From assembly GCF_030418295.1 (NCBI RefSeq), contig NZ_JAUHQA010000001.1:310001-374000 (forward strand): a stretch of 64,000 nt of DNA, given 5' to 3'. This DNA comes from Demequina muriae. Lineage in GTDB: Bacteria; Actinomycetota; Actinomycetes; Actinomycetales; Demequinaceae. This document shows positions 19,823 to 27,745 of the stretch, one piece after another (position 1 is the first letter of the stretch; each line of letters begins with the position of its first letter). The notes under the pieces were generated by a model, which saw only the letters and a list, made by a program, of their open reading frames with translations, did not search any database and was not told the origin of the DNA. The translations under genes were made by a program, and so were the position numbers.

Positions 19823-20413
19823 ATGCCCAAGACAATCCTTCACCGGGACGTCACCGACCGTTGCGTGTGCTGCGGCATGCTCGACACGTTCAACTTCACG
19901 AACGCACACGACGTCGCTCAGTGTCGCGCGTGCAAGTCTCACCGATTTAGTGCAACGACGATCCCCAAGAAACAGGATGACGACCATAAGGCACGGTGGC
20001 GTGCGAAGTACGACAAGGACACCACCGAACTGAATTCCACCGTCAACGCCCTCAAATCCGAAGTGGCCAAACAGCGCGCAATCATCAAGGACTACGAGAA
20101 GCAGCTCGACGCGAAGTATGAGGACTTGCCTCCCGATGTCGTAGAGCGGTACTACGTGAATGACCTTGTGCGCGAAGCCCACGAGGACCGGGCGAAGGCT
20201 TGGTACGCCAGGGATATGGCCATGCTCGCGCTCACGAGGATCGAGGGCGTGCACAATCCGGTCATCTCGAAGGACGAGTGCAGTTGCGGTGAACCTCTCG
20301 ACGACTGCAAGGTCGGCCTCGCACTCGAAGCACAACAGCCCCACCTCTTCCAGTGGCAGAAAAAGCGGCGGGAGGCCGGGAAACTCAGTGACGAAGACGA
20401 CCCGCGTCTCTAG
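19823..20413 (+). CDS. Small zinc-ribbon and coiled-coil protein, unknown function
   Basis: 196 residues from the ATG at 19823 (a GTG at 19775 would add 16). The N-terminus has a treble-clef-like pattern, CVCCG near residue 14 and CRAC near residue 36, typical of a zinc ribbon. A lysine/glutamate-rich helix (residues 60-100, NSTVNALKSEVAKQRAIIKD) follows. The C-terminus has a second cysteine group, CSCGEPLDDC. Not recognised; nucleic-acid binding is a reasonable guess from the zinc ribbon. A terminator-like hairpin follows at 20447-20488. Confidence 0.6.
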   Translation: MPKTILHRDVTDRCVCCGMLDTFNFTNAHDVAQCRACKSHRFSATTIPKKQDDDHKARWRAKYDKDTTELNSTVNALKSEVAKQRAIIKDYEKQLDAKYEDLPPDVVERYYVNDLVREAHEDRAKAWYARDMAMLALTRIEGVHNPVISKDECSCGEPLDDCKVGLALEAQQPHLFQWQKKRREAGKLSDEDDPRL

Positions 20414-20446
20414 CGGCGATTCACGGGGACCCGTATAGGCACCCAA

Positions 20447-20488
20447 CGACGACGGCCCGTCGCGCTCATCTGGGGCGGGCTGTCGTCG
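20447..20488 (+). terminator. Hairpin terminator without T-tract
   Basis: Thirteen-base arms CGACGACGGCCCG (20447-20459) and CGGGCTGTCGTCG (20476-20488) pair with one G-T, around a 16-nt loop. It lies 34 bp after the stop of the zinc-ribbon gene. No run of T follows. Confidence 0.65.
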
Positions 20489-20564
20489 CGTCTGAGCACG
20501 TTGAAGCCGCGGCGGGTCCAACTAGCCGGGCGGCGGCGTCCGCGTGGCTCGGTAGGGTGTCGAC

Positions 20565-21473
20565 ATGGCTGAGGACGTGACCCAACCCGGAGCGCCGGAG
20601 GTCACCGAACGCCCGTTCTTCGACTGGGCCCGGTTTCGGTCAACCCTCGGAATCATCGGTGTGTTCGTCGCGCTCCTCTCGCCTGTCTACGTACTCATCC
20701 GCGTCATTACGCTTGCGCAAGGCGATATGGATGCCGCCTCCGTAGTATTGGCGCGCACCGACTTCGCACGATTCGCGATGGCGTCAGCCGCGTACGTCGT
20801 GCCGCTCGGTGCACTTCTAAGCGCACTGTCCATCCCACTCTTCTTCAGGAACCGGCTCGCCGCGCTGCAATGGGCCGCCTTCGGAACCATGGGGCTTTTT
20901 GCAGTCGTCACATTCACAACGACGGAGGACGGGGTTACACGCTGGCTCGTGGGCGCAGTGTGGGCCTTCAGCGCGCTAGTCATGCCGATGGCTCTTTGGG
21001 ACATCAGTGAGGCAATGAAGCGCGAGAACAAGACGTACTTCCAACTCTCGCGAGACACTTTTTTCCCGTCAAGGTCGTCGCGCCAGCGGGGCAGACGGGG
21101 CAGTGCGCTTCGCAGAGCGTTCGAGTCGCTACTCATGCCGGTCGGCGTTATTGCCGTACTCGCCTCGCTGCTTTTTGGCCTCTTCCAGTCTGCGTTTTCA
21201 GCGCAGCCGACGGCATGGATTGGCTTCGACGGCGAGAGCTACCCCTTCGCAACCACCTGGCTCCAGACCGGCGATGGCGGCACGTACTATCTGCGTCAGG
21301 ACACACCCGAAGAGGGCTCGACTATCCAGTGGCATCGGGGTGACCCGCTGTTCATCGTCTATTGCGATATTCGGCCGCTCGTCGAGCCCGACGGTGCGCA
21401 CTGCGACACCAATGGAGACGGGATCCCACCGGAGCCATCACCTTCCGCAGGTTCATCCTCGCCAGCACCATAG
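20565..21473 (+). CDS. Multi-pass membrane protein with external C-terminal domain
   Basis: 302 residues; not recognised. Hydrophobic segments are at about residues 28-50, 72-95, 100-122, 126-145 and 188-210. A C-terminal domain of about 80 residues with two Cys (VYCDIRP and AHCDTNG) follows, then a Pro/Ser-rich end that is probably outside the cell. A TAGGGT hexamer at 20553-20558 ends 6 bp before the ATG and no Shine-Dalgarno is present, which suggests a leaderless transcript. Lower GC than the flanks. Confidence 0.6.
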   Translation: MAEDVTQPGAPEVTERPFFDWARFRSTLGIIGVFVALLSPVYVLIRVITLAQGDMDAASVVLARTDFARFAMASAAYVVPLGALLSALSIPLFFRNRLAALQWAAFGTMGLFAVVTFTTTEDGVTRWLVGAVWAFSALVMPMALWDISEAMKRENKTYFQLSRDTFFPSRSSRQRGRRGSALRRAFESLLMPVGVIAVLASLLFGLFQSAFSAQPTAWIGFDGESYPFATTWLQTGDGGTYYLRQDTPEEGSTIQWHRGDPLFIVYCDIRPLVEPDGAHCDTNGDGIPPEPSPSAGSSSPAP

Positions 21474-21490
21474 TGTAAAGGCATGGTAAA

Positions 21491-21709
21491 CTGAAGCGTT
21501 CCTTGCTTGTGGACAGCATCTAGCTTTGGACACTCTCTCGCCAGGACGCTCCTTGCATGCATTGCACCAATCGCTACAACCTTGTTGCTGCTGCTTCGAG
21601 AAAACTGGAAGGAGGTACTGACTATGACAGCAAGTATCGTCACGCTCATCACCTTCGTCGGAGCACCACCCCTGGGAGAGATGTTGTCCAGAAGCAAGGA
21701 ACCAGTCAG
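21491..21709. mobile_element. 219-bp element bounded by 31-bp imperfect inverted repeats (MITE-like)
   Basis: The left end 21491-21521 and the right end 21679-21709 are inverted repeats with 26 of 31 positions identical; the core GTTCCTTGCTT is perfect. No transposase is encoded. The right end supplies the TGA that stops the truncated recombinase gene, so the element or its source sits exactly at the break in that gene. I could not see a target-site duplication. A miniature transposable element or an insertion-sequence remnant are the main options. Confidence 0.55.
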
Positions 21710-21716
21710 CGAATGA
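21624..21716 (+). CDS. Small hydrophobic ORF inside the inverted-repeat element
   Basis: Thirty residues starting MTASIVTLITFVGAPP, preceded by a good ribosome binding site (GGAGG, 9 nt before the ATG). The first 18 residues could form a membrane helix and the rest is charged. The same frame is open back to a GTG at 21507, giving 69 residues with a second hydrophobic stretch (ATTLLLLL), so a longer product is possible. The stop lies just past the right repeat. No family recognised; a small membrane peptide is an inference. Confidence 0.35.
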   Translation: MTASIVTLITFVGAPPLGEMLSRSKEPVSE

Positions 21717-22386
21717 CCTTGGCGATGTTCGCCTTCGTCCACGCCTGAGCCTTCCTCGGACTGAGGCCACGCTGGGTGAGGTCATCCGCGCTGGCCTGCC
21801 AGTCGTGACCCGCACGGCGCATGGCTTTGGCCTCGGCCAGTACGCGCTGCTCCCCCGGCACGGGCCTCTGCTTGGAGAACCCATACAGGTACGAGCCACT
21901 GGGGTGTCCGCCCTTGGAAGCTTTGGCTTTGCGGCCATCCCGTGGTCGCTTGACCGTCACCGCGCGGTCGAGTTCAGCGAAGACGCCGGCCATCTGGCGC
22001 ATGGCGGTTCGCATCAGGCCATCGGGATCGTCCTCCGGCACACGGCCCGTGTCGGCAGCGTGGACCTGTGCGCCGTATTTCCAGCACTCAGCGAGAATCG
22101 CCTCCTGCGTCGTCAACGCTCGGGCCAAGCGGTCCAAACTGGCAACGACCAGAACATCCGCGAGGTCATCCCGTAGAGCGGACAGACCGTCCATCAGCGC
22201 CGGCCGTTCGGCTGACAGCAGCGTCCCGGACAAACCTTCGTCCTTGTGAACGTCCACGACCTCGAGGCCAGCCCGCTTCACGTAGTCGAGGAAGAGTCGT
22301 TCCTGCACGTCGAGTCCGTAGCCGTCGAGCGCTTCGCATTGGGTCAAGACCCGGACGTAGGTCACAGCATCCGTGGTCGAAATCAA
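21706..22386 (-). pseudogene. N-terminal catalytic half of a serine recombinase, catalytic Ser replaced by Leu
   Basis: 226 residues from a TTG start. The resolvase domain is clear: Arg12, GLDVQ, ASLDRLAR near residue 80 and the GVFAELDR block, followed by the linker into the recombinase domain (GGHPSGSYLYGF). The family motif RVS is RVL here: Leu14 is encoded by TTG (22345-22347), one base from the serine codon TCG. The frame stops in the inverted repeat at 21706, where the recombinase domain and zinc ribbon should continue. Both the truncation and the lost nucleophile point to an inactive gene. Its missing half resembles 17783-18601. Confidence 0.85.
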
Positions 22387-22451
22387 CTGGGTGCGGGTGT
22401 CGATGTCAACCGTCGGTGCTGGTCGCTAGGCTCTCGGCAGGAGGTCGGAGC

Positions 22452-23171
22452 ATGTTGAAGAGACCAAGTTTCTGGGTGCCGTTGGGGATTGCCCTGACCT
22501 TGGCCGCCGTACTCGCGTTCGTAGTCGACGACGCGTTTGGGAAGAACATCTCCACCTTCGTGCAGGCAGTCGCGACTCTGATTCTCGTGGCGGTCACGAC
22601 TTCGTACGTCGTGGCGACCTATGGAATCGCGCAGGTCTCTGAGGAGCAACTGGAACTCCAGAAGGCGCAGCGCGGTCTCGACGCGGTCACGGAACTTTGG
22701 AAGGAGTTCTCGGAGACGCAGATGCTGGCGCGGATCGTTCTTACCGACGCGAAGCGCATGCATCGCATTGCGAAGAAGAACGTGAACCACTTCCCCTCCG
22801 TCAGCACGCAAGCAGAGGGCCGCAGGGAGCAATTGGCCGCGTTCTCCAGGACCTTCAACCGGCTTTCACTCCATATCCCGGAGGCCCTCGTCGAGCCGGG
22901 TCAGCGGGTGGTCAGCGCCTACATGGACTCCTCTTTGGTGAGTAGCCTCGTCAGCGACGAGATCCAACGTGCGATCGTGAAGACGAGCGCCGATGGCGGT
23001 GGGTTCGATGCGGAGGCCTTCGGCGCGTATTGGGACGAGATGGCGGAAGTCGTCTGGGCCGATGTGCCGACATGGAGCAACTTCGACCTCGGGCCCCAAG
23101 AAGATAGGCTCGAGGGTGCCATGAGCGCCTTCACCACCGCTGCGCGCGACTATGTGAAGCCGGAGAAGTGA
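22452..23171 (+). CDS. Membrane-anchored helical protein, unknown function
   Basis: 239 residues with an AGGAGG ribosome binding site 7 nt before the ATG. Two transmembrane segments (about residues 8-26 and 34-55) form a hairpin, followed by about 180 mostly helical residues beginning VSEEQLELQKAQRGLDAVTEL. The pattern is close to small DUF4760-like or SLATT-like membrane proteins but I cannot assign a family. It diverges from the recombinase fragment and is the last gene of the low-GC island. An inverted repeat follows its stop. Confidence 0.6.
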   Translation: MLKRPSFWVPLGIALTLAAVLAFVVDDAFGKNISTFVQAVATLILVAVTTSYVVATYGIAQVSEEQLELQKAQRGLDAVTELWKEFSETQMLARIVLTDAKRMHRIAKKNVNHFPSVSTQAEGRREQLAAFSRTFNRLSLHIPEALVEPGQRVVSAYMDSSLVSSLVSDEIQRAIVKTSADGGGFDAEAFGAYWDEMAEVVWADVPTWSNFDLGPQEDRLEGAMSAFTTAARDYVKPEK

Positions 23172-23192
23172 ACCTCTTCTGAAGAAGCAGTT

Positions 23193-23238
23193 CTCGGCCG
23201 CCGATCGGTAGTCACTGAGAATTCGCGGACCGGCCGAG
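23193..23238 (+). terminator. Inverted repeat at the end of the island
   Basis: CTCGGCCG (23193-23200) and CGGCCGAG (23231-23238) form a perfect 8-bp stem around a 30-nt loop. It lies between two convergent genes, 21 bp after the stop of the membrane protein and 12 bp from the stop of the MFS gene, so it could end both transcripts. Confidence 0.45.
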
Positions 23239-23250
23239 CGCCTCCACCAG

Positions 23251-24663
23251 TCAAGAACGTCGAGGAGCCTGGGGCACCGTGACGCCAGCTCCGGCGGGAC
23301 GCACCTCCTCCACAGGTTCGGCGTCGGAGACCACCTGCGTCGCGTCCGTGTCGTTCTTGTCGTCAGCGGGCATGTGCGCATCGGCGCTAAGGAGCAGCCG
23401 ACCGGCGATCAGCGACACCAGCACGGTTCCCGCGCCGCCGATCAGGTAGGGCAGCTGCAGGTCGACGCGGGCGACCCAGCCGCCCAGCATCGTCGCCACC
23501 GGCATGAGACCCCACGTGACGGTGCGCGCGGCGCCGAGCACGCGGCCCAGCATGTGCCCGGGGATGATCGACTGCCGCAGCGACCCCCACGGGACGTTCC
23601 ACATTGCGATGCCATACGCACTCGCCGAGTACGCCAGGACGGCGACCCACGCGTTGGGCGCCAGCCCCACGCCGACGAGTCCCACCCCACCGGCGATCGC
23701 CGCTCCCAGCATCGTCCTGCCGCGGCCCAGGCGCACCACTACGCGACCGGCCGTCAGCGCGCCCGCGACGCCGCCGAGCCCGATGCCGGCGGTGACGATG
23801 CCCACGAGCTCGGCGGTCACTCCGTAGTGATCGACGAACAGCAGCACGGTGATCGCCTGCGCGAAGGCAAGGAACCCACCCACGAGCGAGGTGACCAGCA
23901 CCATCGACCGCAGGTAGCGGTGACGCCAAAGGAAGCCCAGCGCCGCGCGCAGCGGGACCGCAGCCGGAGCCTCGCCGGATCGGTCGCCGTCCCCCGCATC
24001 GGCCGCCGGAAGTTCAGACCGACCTGCCCGCGCGGCTGTCGCCGGCAGGAGCAGCACCAGGGCGCCCGCGATCAGGTAGCCGGCCCCGCTGACGACCATG
24101 GGCAGCACGATCGCCAGCGAGAACAGCACGCCCGAGACGGGCTGGGCGACGAACATGTCCACGCCCACCTGGGCGGCCTGAATGCGGCCGTTGGCCTTGT
24201 CGAGGCCGCGGCGGCGCACCAGTGACGGCAGCACCGCGTTGGTGGCGTTGTCGAAGAGCGTCTCCCCCAGTCCGAACACCAGCACGGCGGCGGCGAGCAC
24301 CCACAGCGTGATCTGGTCCGTGGCGATCGCGAGCGCGACCCCTGCGGCGGCGACCACGCGCACCACCGAGGCGGCGGCCATCGCGTGTCGACGGTCCACG
24401 CGGTCGACGATCATTCCGGACGGCACGCCGAAGATCAGCCAGGGGACATATGCAAGCGCGGTGAGCACGGCGATCGCGATCGGGTCCGTGGTCAGTCCGA
24501 CGGCCGCCAGGGGTATCGCGAGCCGCGCGATGCCGTCCGACAGATTGGAGCCGATGGCCGCGCCCCAGAGCCTCCCGAAGTCCTTGCCCAGAGCCGGCCC
24601 CTTCGACGACGAGTCGTTCGCAGACGGGTCCGTGGCAGCGACCCGGGTCGCGGCGGCGCTCAT
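23251..24663 (-). CDS. MFS transporter, MFS_3/EntS-like
   Basis: 470 residues with 12 predicted transmembrane helices. The loop after helix 2 has the MFS motif as GVPSGMIVDRVDRRHAM. The fold and the GETLFDNATNAVLPSLV motif match the MFS_3 group, which exports siderophores, macrolides or other small molecules. The ATG at 24663 overlaps the ArsR stop (ATGA), so the repressor and the transporter are one operon. GC and codon use match the core genome. The substrate is unknown. Confidence 0.85.
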   Translation of the reverse strand: MSAAATRVAATDPSANDSSSKGPALGKDFGRLWGAAIGSNLSDGIARLAIPLAAVGLTTDPIAIAVLTALAYVPWLIFGVPSGMIVDRVDRRHAMAAASVVRVVAAAGVALAIATDQITLWVLAAAVLVFGLGETLFDNATNAVLPSLVRRRGLDKANGRIQAAQVGVDMFVAQPVSGVLFSLAIVLPMVVSGAGYLIAGALVLLLPATAARAGRSELPAADAGDGDRSGEAPAAVPLRAALGFLWRHRYLRSMVLVTSLVGGFLAFAQAITVLLFVDHYGVTAELVGIVTAGIGLGGVAGALTAGRVVVRLGRGRTMLGAAIAGGVGLVGVGLAPNAWVAVLAYSASAYGIAMWNVPWGSLRQSIIPGHMLGRVLGAARTVTWGLMPVATMLGGWVARVDLQLPYLIGGAGTVLVSLIAGRLLLSADAHMPADDKNDTDATQVVSDAEPVEEVRPAGAGVTVPQAPRRS

Positions 24664-25250
24664 GACCCGTCCCCGTCCACGCCGACCACCGGGAAGGCAT
24701 TCACGTGCAGCGCGACGACCTTGGCCTCGGGCGGTTCCTCGCGGTCTCGGAAGGGCGTGAGCCGCTCGGAGACGAACGCCTCGACGGCGTCGGTCAGCTC
24801 GTCGAGCTCGTGCGCCGTCATCCGCACGCTCGCGGAGATCAGCATCGACGAGTCGACCCATGCGGGACCGAGTTCCGCCTCGCCGCGCCGCAGGAACGTG
24901 TCGACGTGGCGCGCGCGCTGATCCGCGAACTGGCGCGCGACCAGGATGGTGGAGTCCATGGCGGCGCGGTCCTCGCGCATGTCCGTCGCCGCGAGGGTCA
25001 GGCCGCCGGGAACCATGCGCCACCACCGCTCACGCCCGGTGCCGCGATCGGGGTCCTCCTCGACGAAGCCGTGCCGCGCGAGCTGGCGCAGGTGGTAGCT
25101 GGTGGCGCCCGAGGACTCCCCCAGCCGGTCCGCGAGCAGCGAGGCGGTGGCGGGACCCGCCATGGCCAGGCTGTCGAGGATGTCGACGCGCAGCGGGTGC
25201 GCGAGTCCCTTGAGTGCTGCGGCGTCGAGTCGACGCTGAGGTGTGGTCAT
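24660..25250 (-). CDS. ArsR-family winged-helix regulator of the MFS transporter
   Basis: 196 residues. The N-terminal winged helix (residues 5-85) shows LKGLAHPLRVDILDSL and the recognition helix GESSGATSYHLRQL, as in HTH_20-type ArsR proteins. The C-terminal half is helical and may bind a ligand; there is no metal-binding Cys pair. The ATG at 25250 gives MTTPQRRLDAAA; an upstream TTG would put the operator in the coding region. It very likely represses its own operon through the repeats at 25267-25300. Confidence 0.85.
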   Translation of the reverse strand: MTTPQRRLDAAALKGLAHPLRVDILDSLAMAGPATASLLADRLGESSGATSYHLRQLARHGFVEEDPDRGTGRERWWRMVPGGLTLAATDMREDRAAMDSTILVARQFADQRARHVDTFLRRGEAELGPAWVDSSMLISASVRMTAHELDELTDAVEAFVSERLTPFRDREEPPEAKVVALHVNAFPVVGVDGDGS

Positions 25251-25266
25251 GTGCACGACGATATCC

Positions 25267-25300
25267 TTGCAAAGACTTCTTTGCAAGACTTTCTTTGCAA
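25267..25300 (-). promoter_or_regulatory. Operator with three TTGCAAAG boxes upstream of the ArsR gene
   Basis: On the plus strand, TTGCAAAG (25267-25274) is followed by CTTTGCAAG (25279-25287) and CTTTGCAA (25293-25300). The first two form an inverted repeat and the last two a direct repeat. The array starts 17 bp before the regulator's ATG. Such repeats are the usual binding sites of winged-helix dimers, so this is a good candidate autoregulatory operator. Confidence 0.7.
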
Positions 25301-25378
25301 CCTACCGACGCGCACGCCTGCGGGAGTCCTGTGCTTCCTCCCGGAGACGCGGGGACGGGACGATGAGTCCTCACGTTC

Positions 25379-27010
25379 CTACGTCGAAGGGCGGGCGGGG
25401 ACCAGCGCCGGGTCGCGGTTAGCCGGGCCTGCGGAGGCCTCAGCAGGCACCGGCGCGTCGCGATCGATCTCGCGCTCGATCCGTGTCGCCAACGGCGCCT
25501 CCTTCACGAAGAGCAGCAGCACGAACGACACCAGCGACAGCGGCACCATCAGGAGGAAGACCGGCGTGAGAGCGTCGTTGTACGCCCCCACGATCACGTC
25601 GCTCAGTGCGTCCGGCAGCTGCTGCACGAGCGCGGGGGTGAGCGAGTTCGTCCCACCCTCGAGCGCTCCCCCGCCGGCGGGCAGCCGGTCGGCGAGCAGC
25701 CCGACCAGGCGCTCCGTGAACAGGGCGCCCACGATCGCGGTGCCGAGCGAGGCGCCGATCTGCCGGAAGTAGTTGTTGGACGCCGTGGCCGTCCCCACCA
25801 TCGACACCGGGAAGGTGTTCTGCACCACCAGCACCAGGATCTGCATCGACAGCCCCAGGCCGGTGCCGAGGACCGCGAGGTACGCGCACACGTGCCACAG
25901 GGCGCCGTCCGCGGTCAGGGTCGACAGCAGGTACAGGCCCGCCCCGATGAACACCGACCCCACGATCGGCAGCACCTTGTAGCGACCGGTGCGCGTGACG
26001 GCCCGGCCAGCGGTGATGGACGTCACGAGCATCGCGCCCATCATGGGGGCCATCAGCAGTCCAGCCGTGGTGGCGCTCACGCCCGCGACCATCTGCAGGT
26101 ACGTGGGCATGTAGCCGACGGTGCCGAACATGCCGACACCCACCAGCAGGCCGGCGGCCGTGGGCAGCACGAAGTTGCGGCGGCGGAATAGCGCGAGCGG
26201 AATCACCGGCTCGCTCGCGCGGCGCTCCACCGCCACGAACGCCAGCGCGGCCGAGGCCGTGAGCACGATCAGGCCGATGATCTGCGGCGACCCCCACGCG
26301 TACTGGTGGCCGCCGAAGCTCGTCATGAGCACCAGCGACGTCGAGGCGATCGTGAGCAGGACCATCCCGCCCACGTCGATCCTGCGCCCGGCGCGGGGAC
26401 GTGCAGGAATCTTGAGGAAGAGCACCGCAGAGGCGATCGCGAGAGCACCAAGCGGGAGGTTGAACCACATCACCCAACGCCATCCGATGGACTCCGTGAA
26501 CCAGCCGCCGAGCAGCGGCCCCGTCAGAGTCGCGAACGCGAACACGCCACCCATCACCCCCATGTAGCGGCCACGCTCTCGCGCCGGCACGACATCGGCG
26601 ATGATCGCCTGCGCGAGCACGAACAGCCCGCCGCCGCCGAGGCCCTGGATCACGCGGCCCACGATCAGGGAGTCCATGCCCTGGGCCAATCCGCCCACCA
26701 CCGAGCCGGCCAAGAACAGCCCGATCGCCGTGATGAACAGCCCCTTGCGGCCGTACAGGTCGCCGAGCTTGCCGTAGATGGGCATGGTGACCGTCGCCGC
26801 CAGAATGTAGGCGGTCGTCACCCACAGCATGCGATCCACGCCGTCGAGCTCGCCCACGATCGTGGGCAGGGCAGTCGCGAAGATGGTCTGGTAGAGCGCC
26901 GCGAGCAGCATCGCGGTCATGAGGCCGATGAACATCAGCAGCAGCTGGCGCCGGTCGGGCGTCTCGGCTGGCGTCTGGTCTCGGGTGTGCGTGGGGTGGG
27001 ACACCGTCAT
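25379..27010 (-). CDS. MFS drug efflux transporter, DHA2 (EmrB/QacA) family
   Basis: 543 residues with 14 predicted membrane helices. Motif A is GKLGDLYGRKGLF in the loop after helix 2; motif C-like GGVFAFATLTGPLLGGWF is in helix 5. A large external loop near residues 435-475 and a Pro/Ala-rich C-terminus follow. The ATG at 27010 has an upstream GAGG. It is 37 bp after the TetR gene in the same direction, the common arrangement for a substrate-induced efflux pump. Substrates are not predictable. Confidence 0.88.
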   Translation of the reverse strand: MTVSHPTHTRDQTPAETPDRRQLLLMFIGLMTAMLLAALYQTIFATALPTIVGELDGVDRMLWVTTAYILAATVTMPIYGKLGDLYGRKGLFITAIGLFLAGSVVGGLAQGMDSLIVGRVIQGLGGGGLFVLAQAIIADVVPARERGRYMGVMGGVFAFATLTGPLLGGWFTESIGWRWVMWFNLPLGALAIASAVLFLKIPARPRAGRRIDVGGMVLLTIASTSLVLMTSFGGHQYAWGSPQIIGLIVLTASAALAFVAVERRASEPVIPLALFRRRNFVLPTAAGLLVGVGMFGTVGYMPTYLQMVAGVSATTAGLLMAPMMGAMLVTSITAGRAVTRTGRYKVLPIVGSVFIGAGLYLLSTLTADGALWHVCAYLAVLGTGLGLSMQILVLVVQNTFPVSMVGTATASNNYFRQIGASLGTAIVGALFTERLVGLLADRLPAGGGALEGGTNSLTPALVQQLPDALSDVIVGAYNDALTPVFLLMVPLSLVSFVLLLFVKEAPLATRIEREIDRDAPVPAEASAGPANRDPALVPARPST

Positions 27011-27047
27011 TTCCTCGTCTGTTCTGCCGCCGGTCGGGCGGCGTGCG

Positions 27048-27728
27048 TCACGCGGTCGGCGCCTGGGTGAGGCGCCGCACGCGGGGAAAGTAGTCGTGAA
27101 TGAGCGAGGCGAGCGGGGCCTCGCCGTCGCCGGCGAGCCAGCCGCGAGCCACCACCTGAAGCGCGCCCATGGCGATGGACACGGCCATGGCGGCCTCGAT
27201 CTCAGCGTCCGCATCCGAGAGACCCGGACGGGTCGCGTCGAGGCGCTGACGCACGATCTCGGCGTACTGCGCCCTGGCCTCGGTGATCCGCATCATGTTG
27301 AGCGCCGCGAGCTCTGGCGTGGCGTCGAGGAGGCGGCGGCGCTGACGGAACAGCTCGCGGTCGGGCTCCGCGTCCGTCCACACCTCGGCCATCATGACCG
27401 CGAACGCCTCGACGTCGGAGACGCCGGTGGCGGCGACGAACGCGGCGACCTGAGCCTCGTCGGGCATCGGCTTGCCTTCCCCCAGCACCGCGGTCTCGCG
27501 GCTCGGGAAGTAGTTGTAGAACGTCCGCGGCGAGATGCCGGCGGCATCGCAGATCATGTCGACCGTCACCGCGTCGTACCCGTGCTCGAGGCCGAGTGCG
27601 ATCGCCGCACGCCGAGTGGCGTCGCGGGTCTCGCGGCGCTTGCGCTCGCGCAGGCCTTCGGGCTTGGTGTCCGATGCGGCGTCGGGCGCGCGGACAGCCA
27701 CGAGCTCAGTCTGTTGCATAGTCTGCAT
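27048..27728 (-). CDS. TetR-family repressor of the efflux pump
   Basis: 226 residues. The HTH is at about residues 35-80 with TVDMICDAAGISPRTFYNYF, the classical TetR motif. The ligand-binding half is typical in length. Start codons at 27728 and 27719 are both possible and both lie inside the palindromic operator, so the mRNA may have almost no leader. It likely represses itself and the DHA2 transporter downstream. Confidence 0.88.
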   Translation of the reverse strand: MQTMQQTELVAVRAPDAASDTKPEGLRERKRRETRDATRRAAIALGLEHGYDAVTVDMICDAAGISPRTFYNYFPSRETAVLGEGKPMPDEAQVAAFVAATGVSDVEAFAVMMAEVWTDAEPDRELFRQRRRLLDATPELAALNMMRITEARAQYAEIVRQRLDATRPGLSDADAEIEAAMAVSIAMGALQVVARGWLAGDGEAPLASLIHDYFPRVRRLTQAPTA

Positions 27729-27745
27729 ATTTGCAGAGTGTGCAA
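27714..27745 (-). promoter_or_regulatory. 32-bp palindromic operator overlapping the TetR start codon
   Basis: The symmetry is TTGCA-N3-TCTGCA-N4-TGCAGA-N3-TGCAA, perfect in all paired blocks. It is centred near 27729-27730, on the start region of the regulator gene. The size and symmetry fit a TetR dimer-pair site. Binding would block both initiation and elongation of the tetR-efflux operon. Confidence 0.75.

Noticed and set aside
17700..21720. The same inverted-repeat element at both ends of the supposed inversion
   Set aside because: At the left junction I see only a shared hexamer (AGCAAG), which is too short to count.
21706..22386. Functional integrase or resolvase
   Set aside because: The nucleophile serine is Leu and the C-terminal half is missing, so it is listed as a pseudogene.
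25321..25345. CGGGAG/CTCCCG hairpin as terminator of the DHA2 transporter
   Set aside because: Only 6 bp with an 11-nt loop; too weak to list as a feature.
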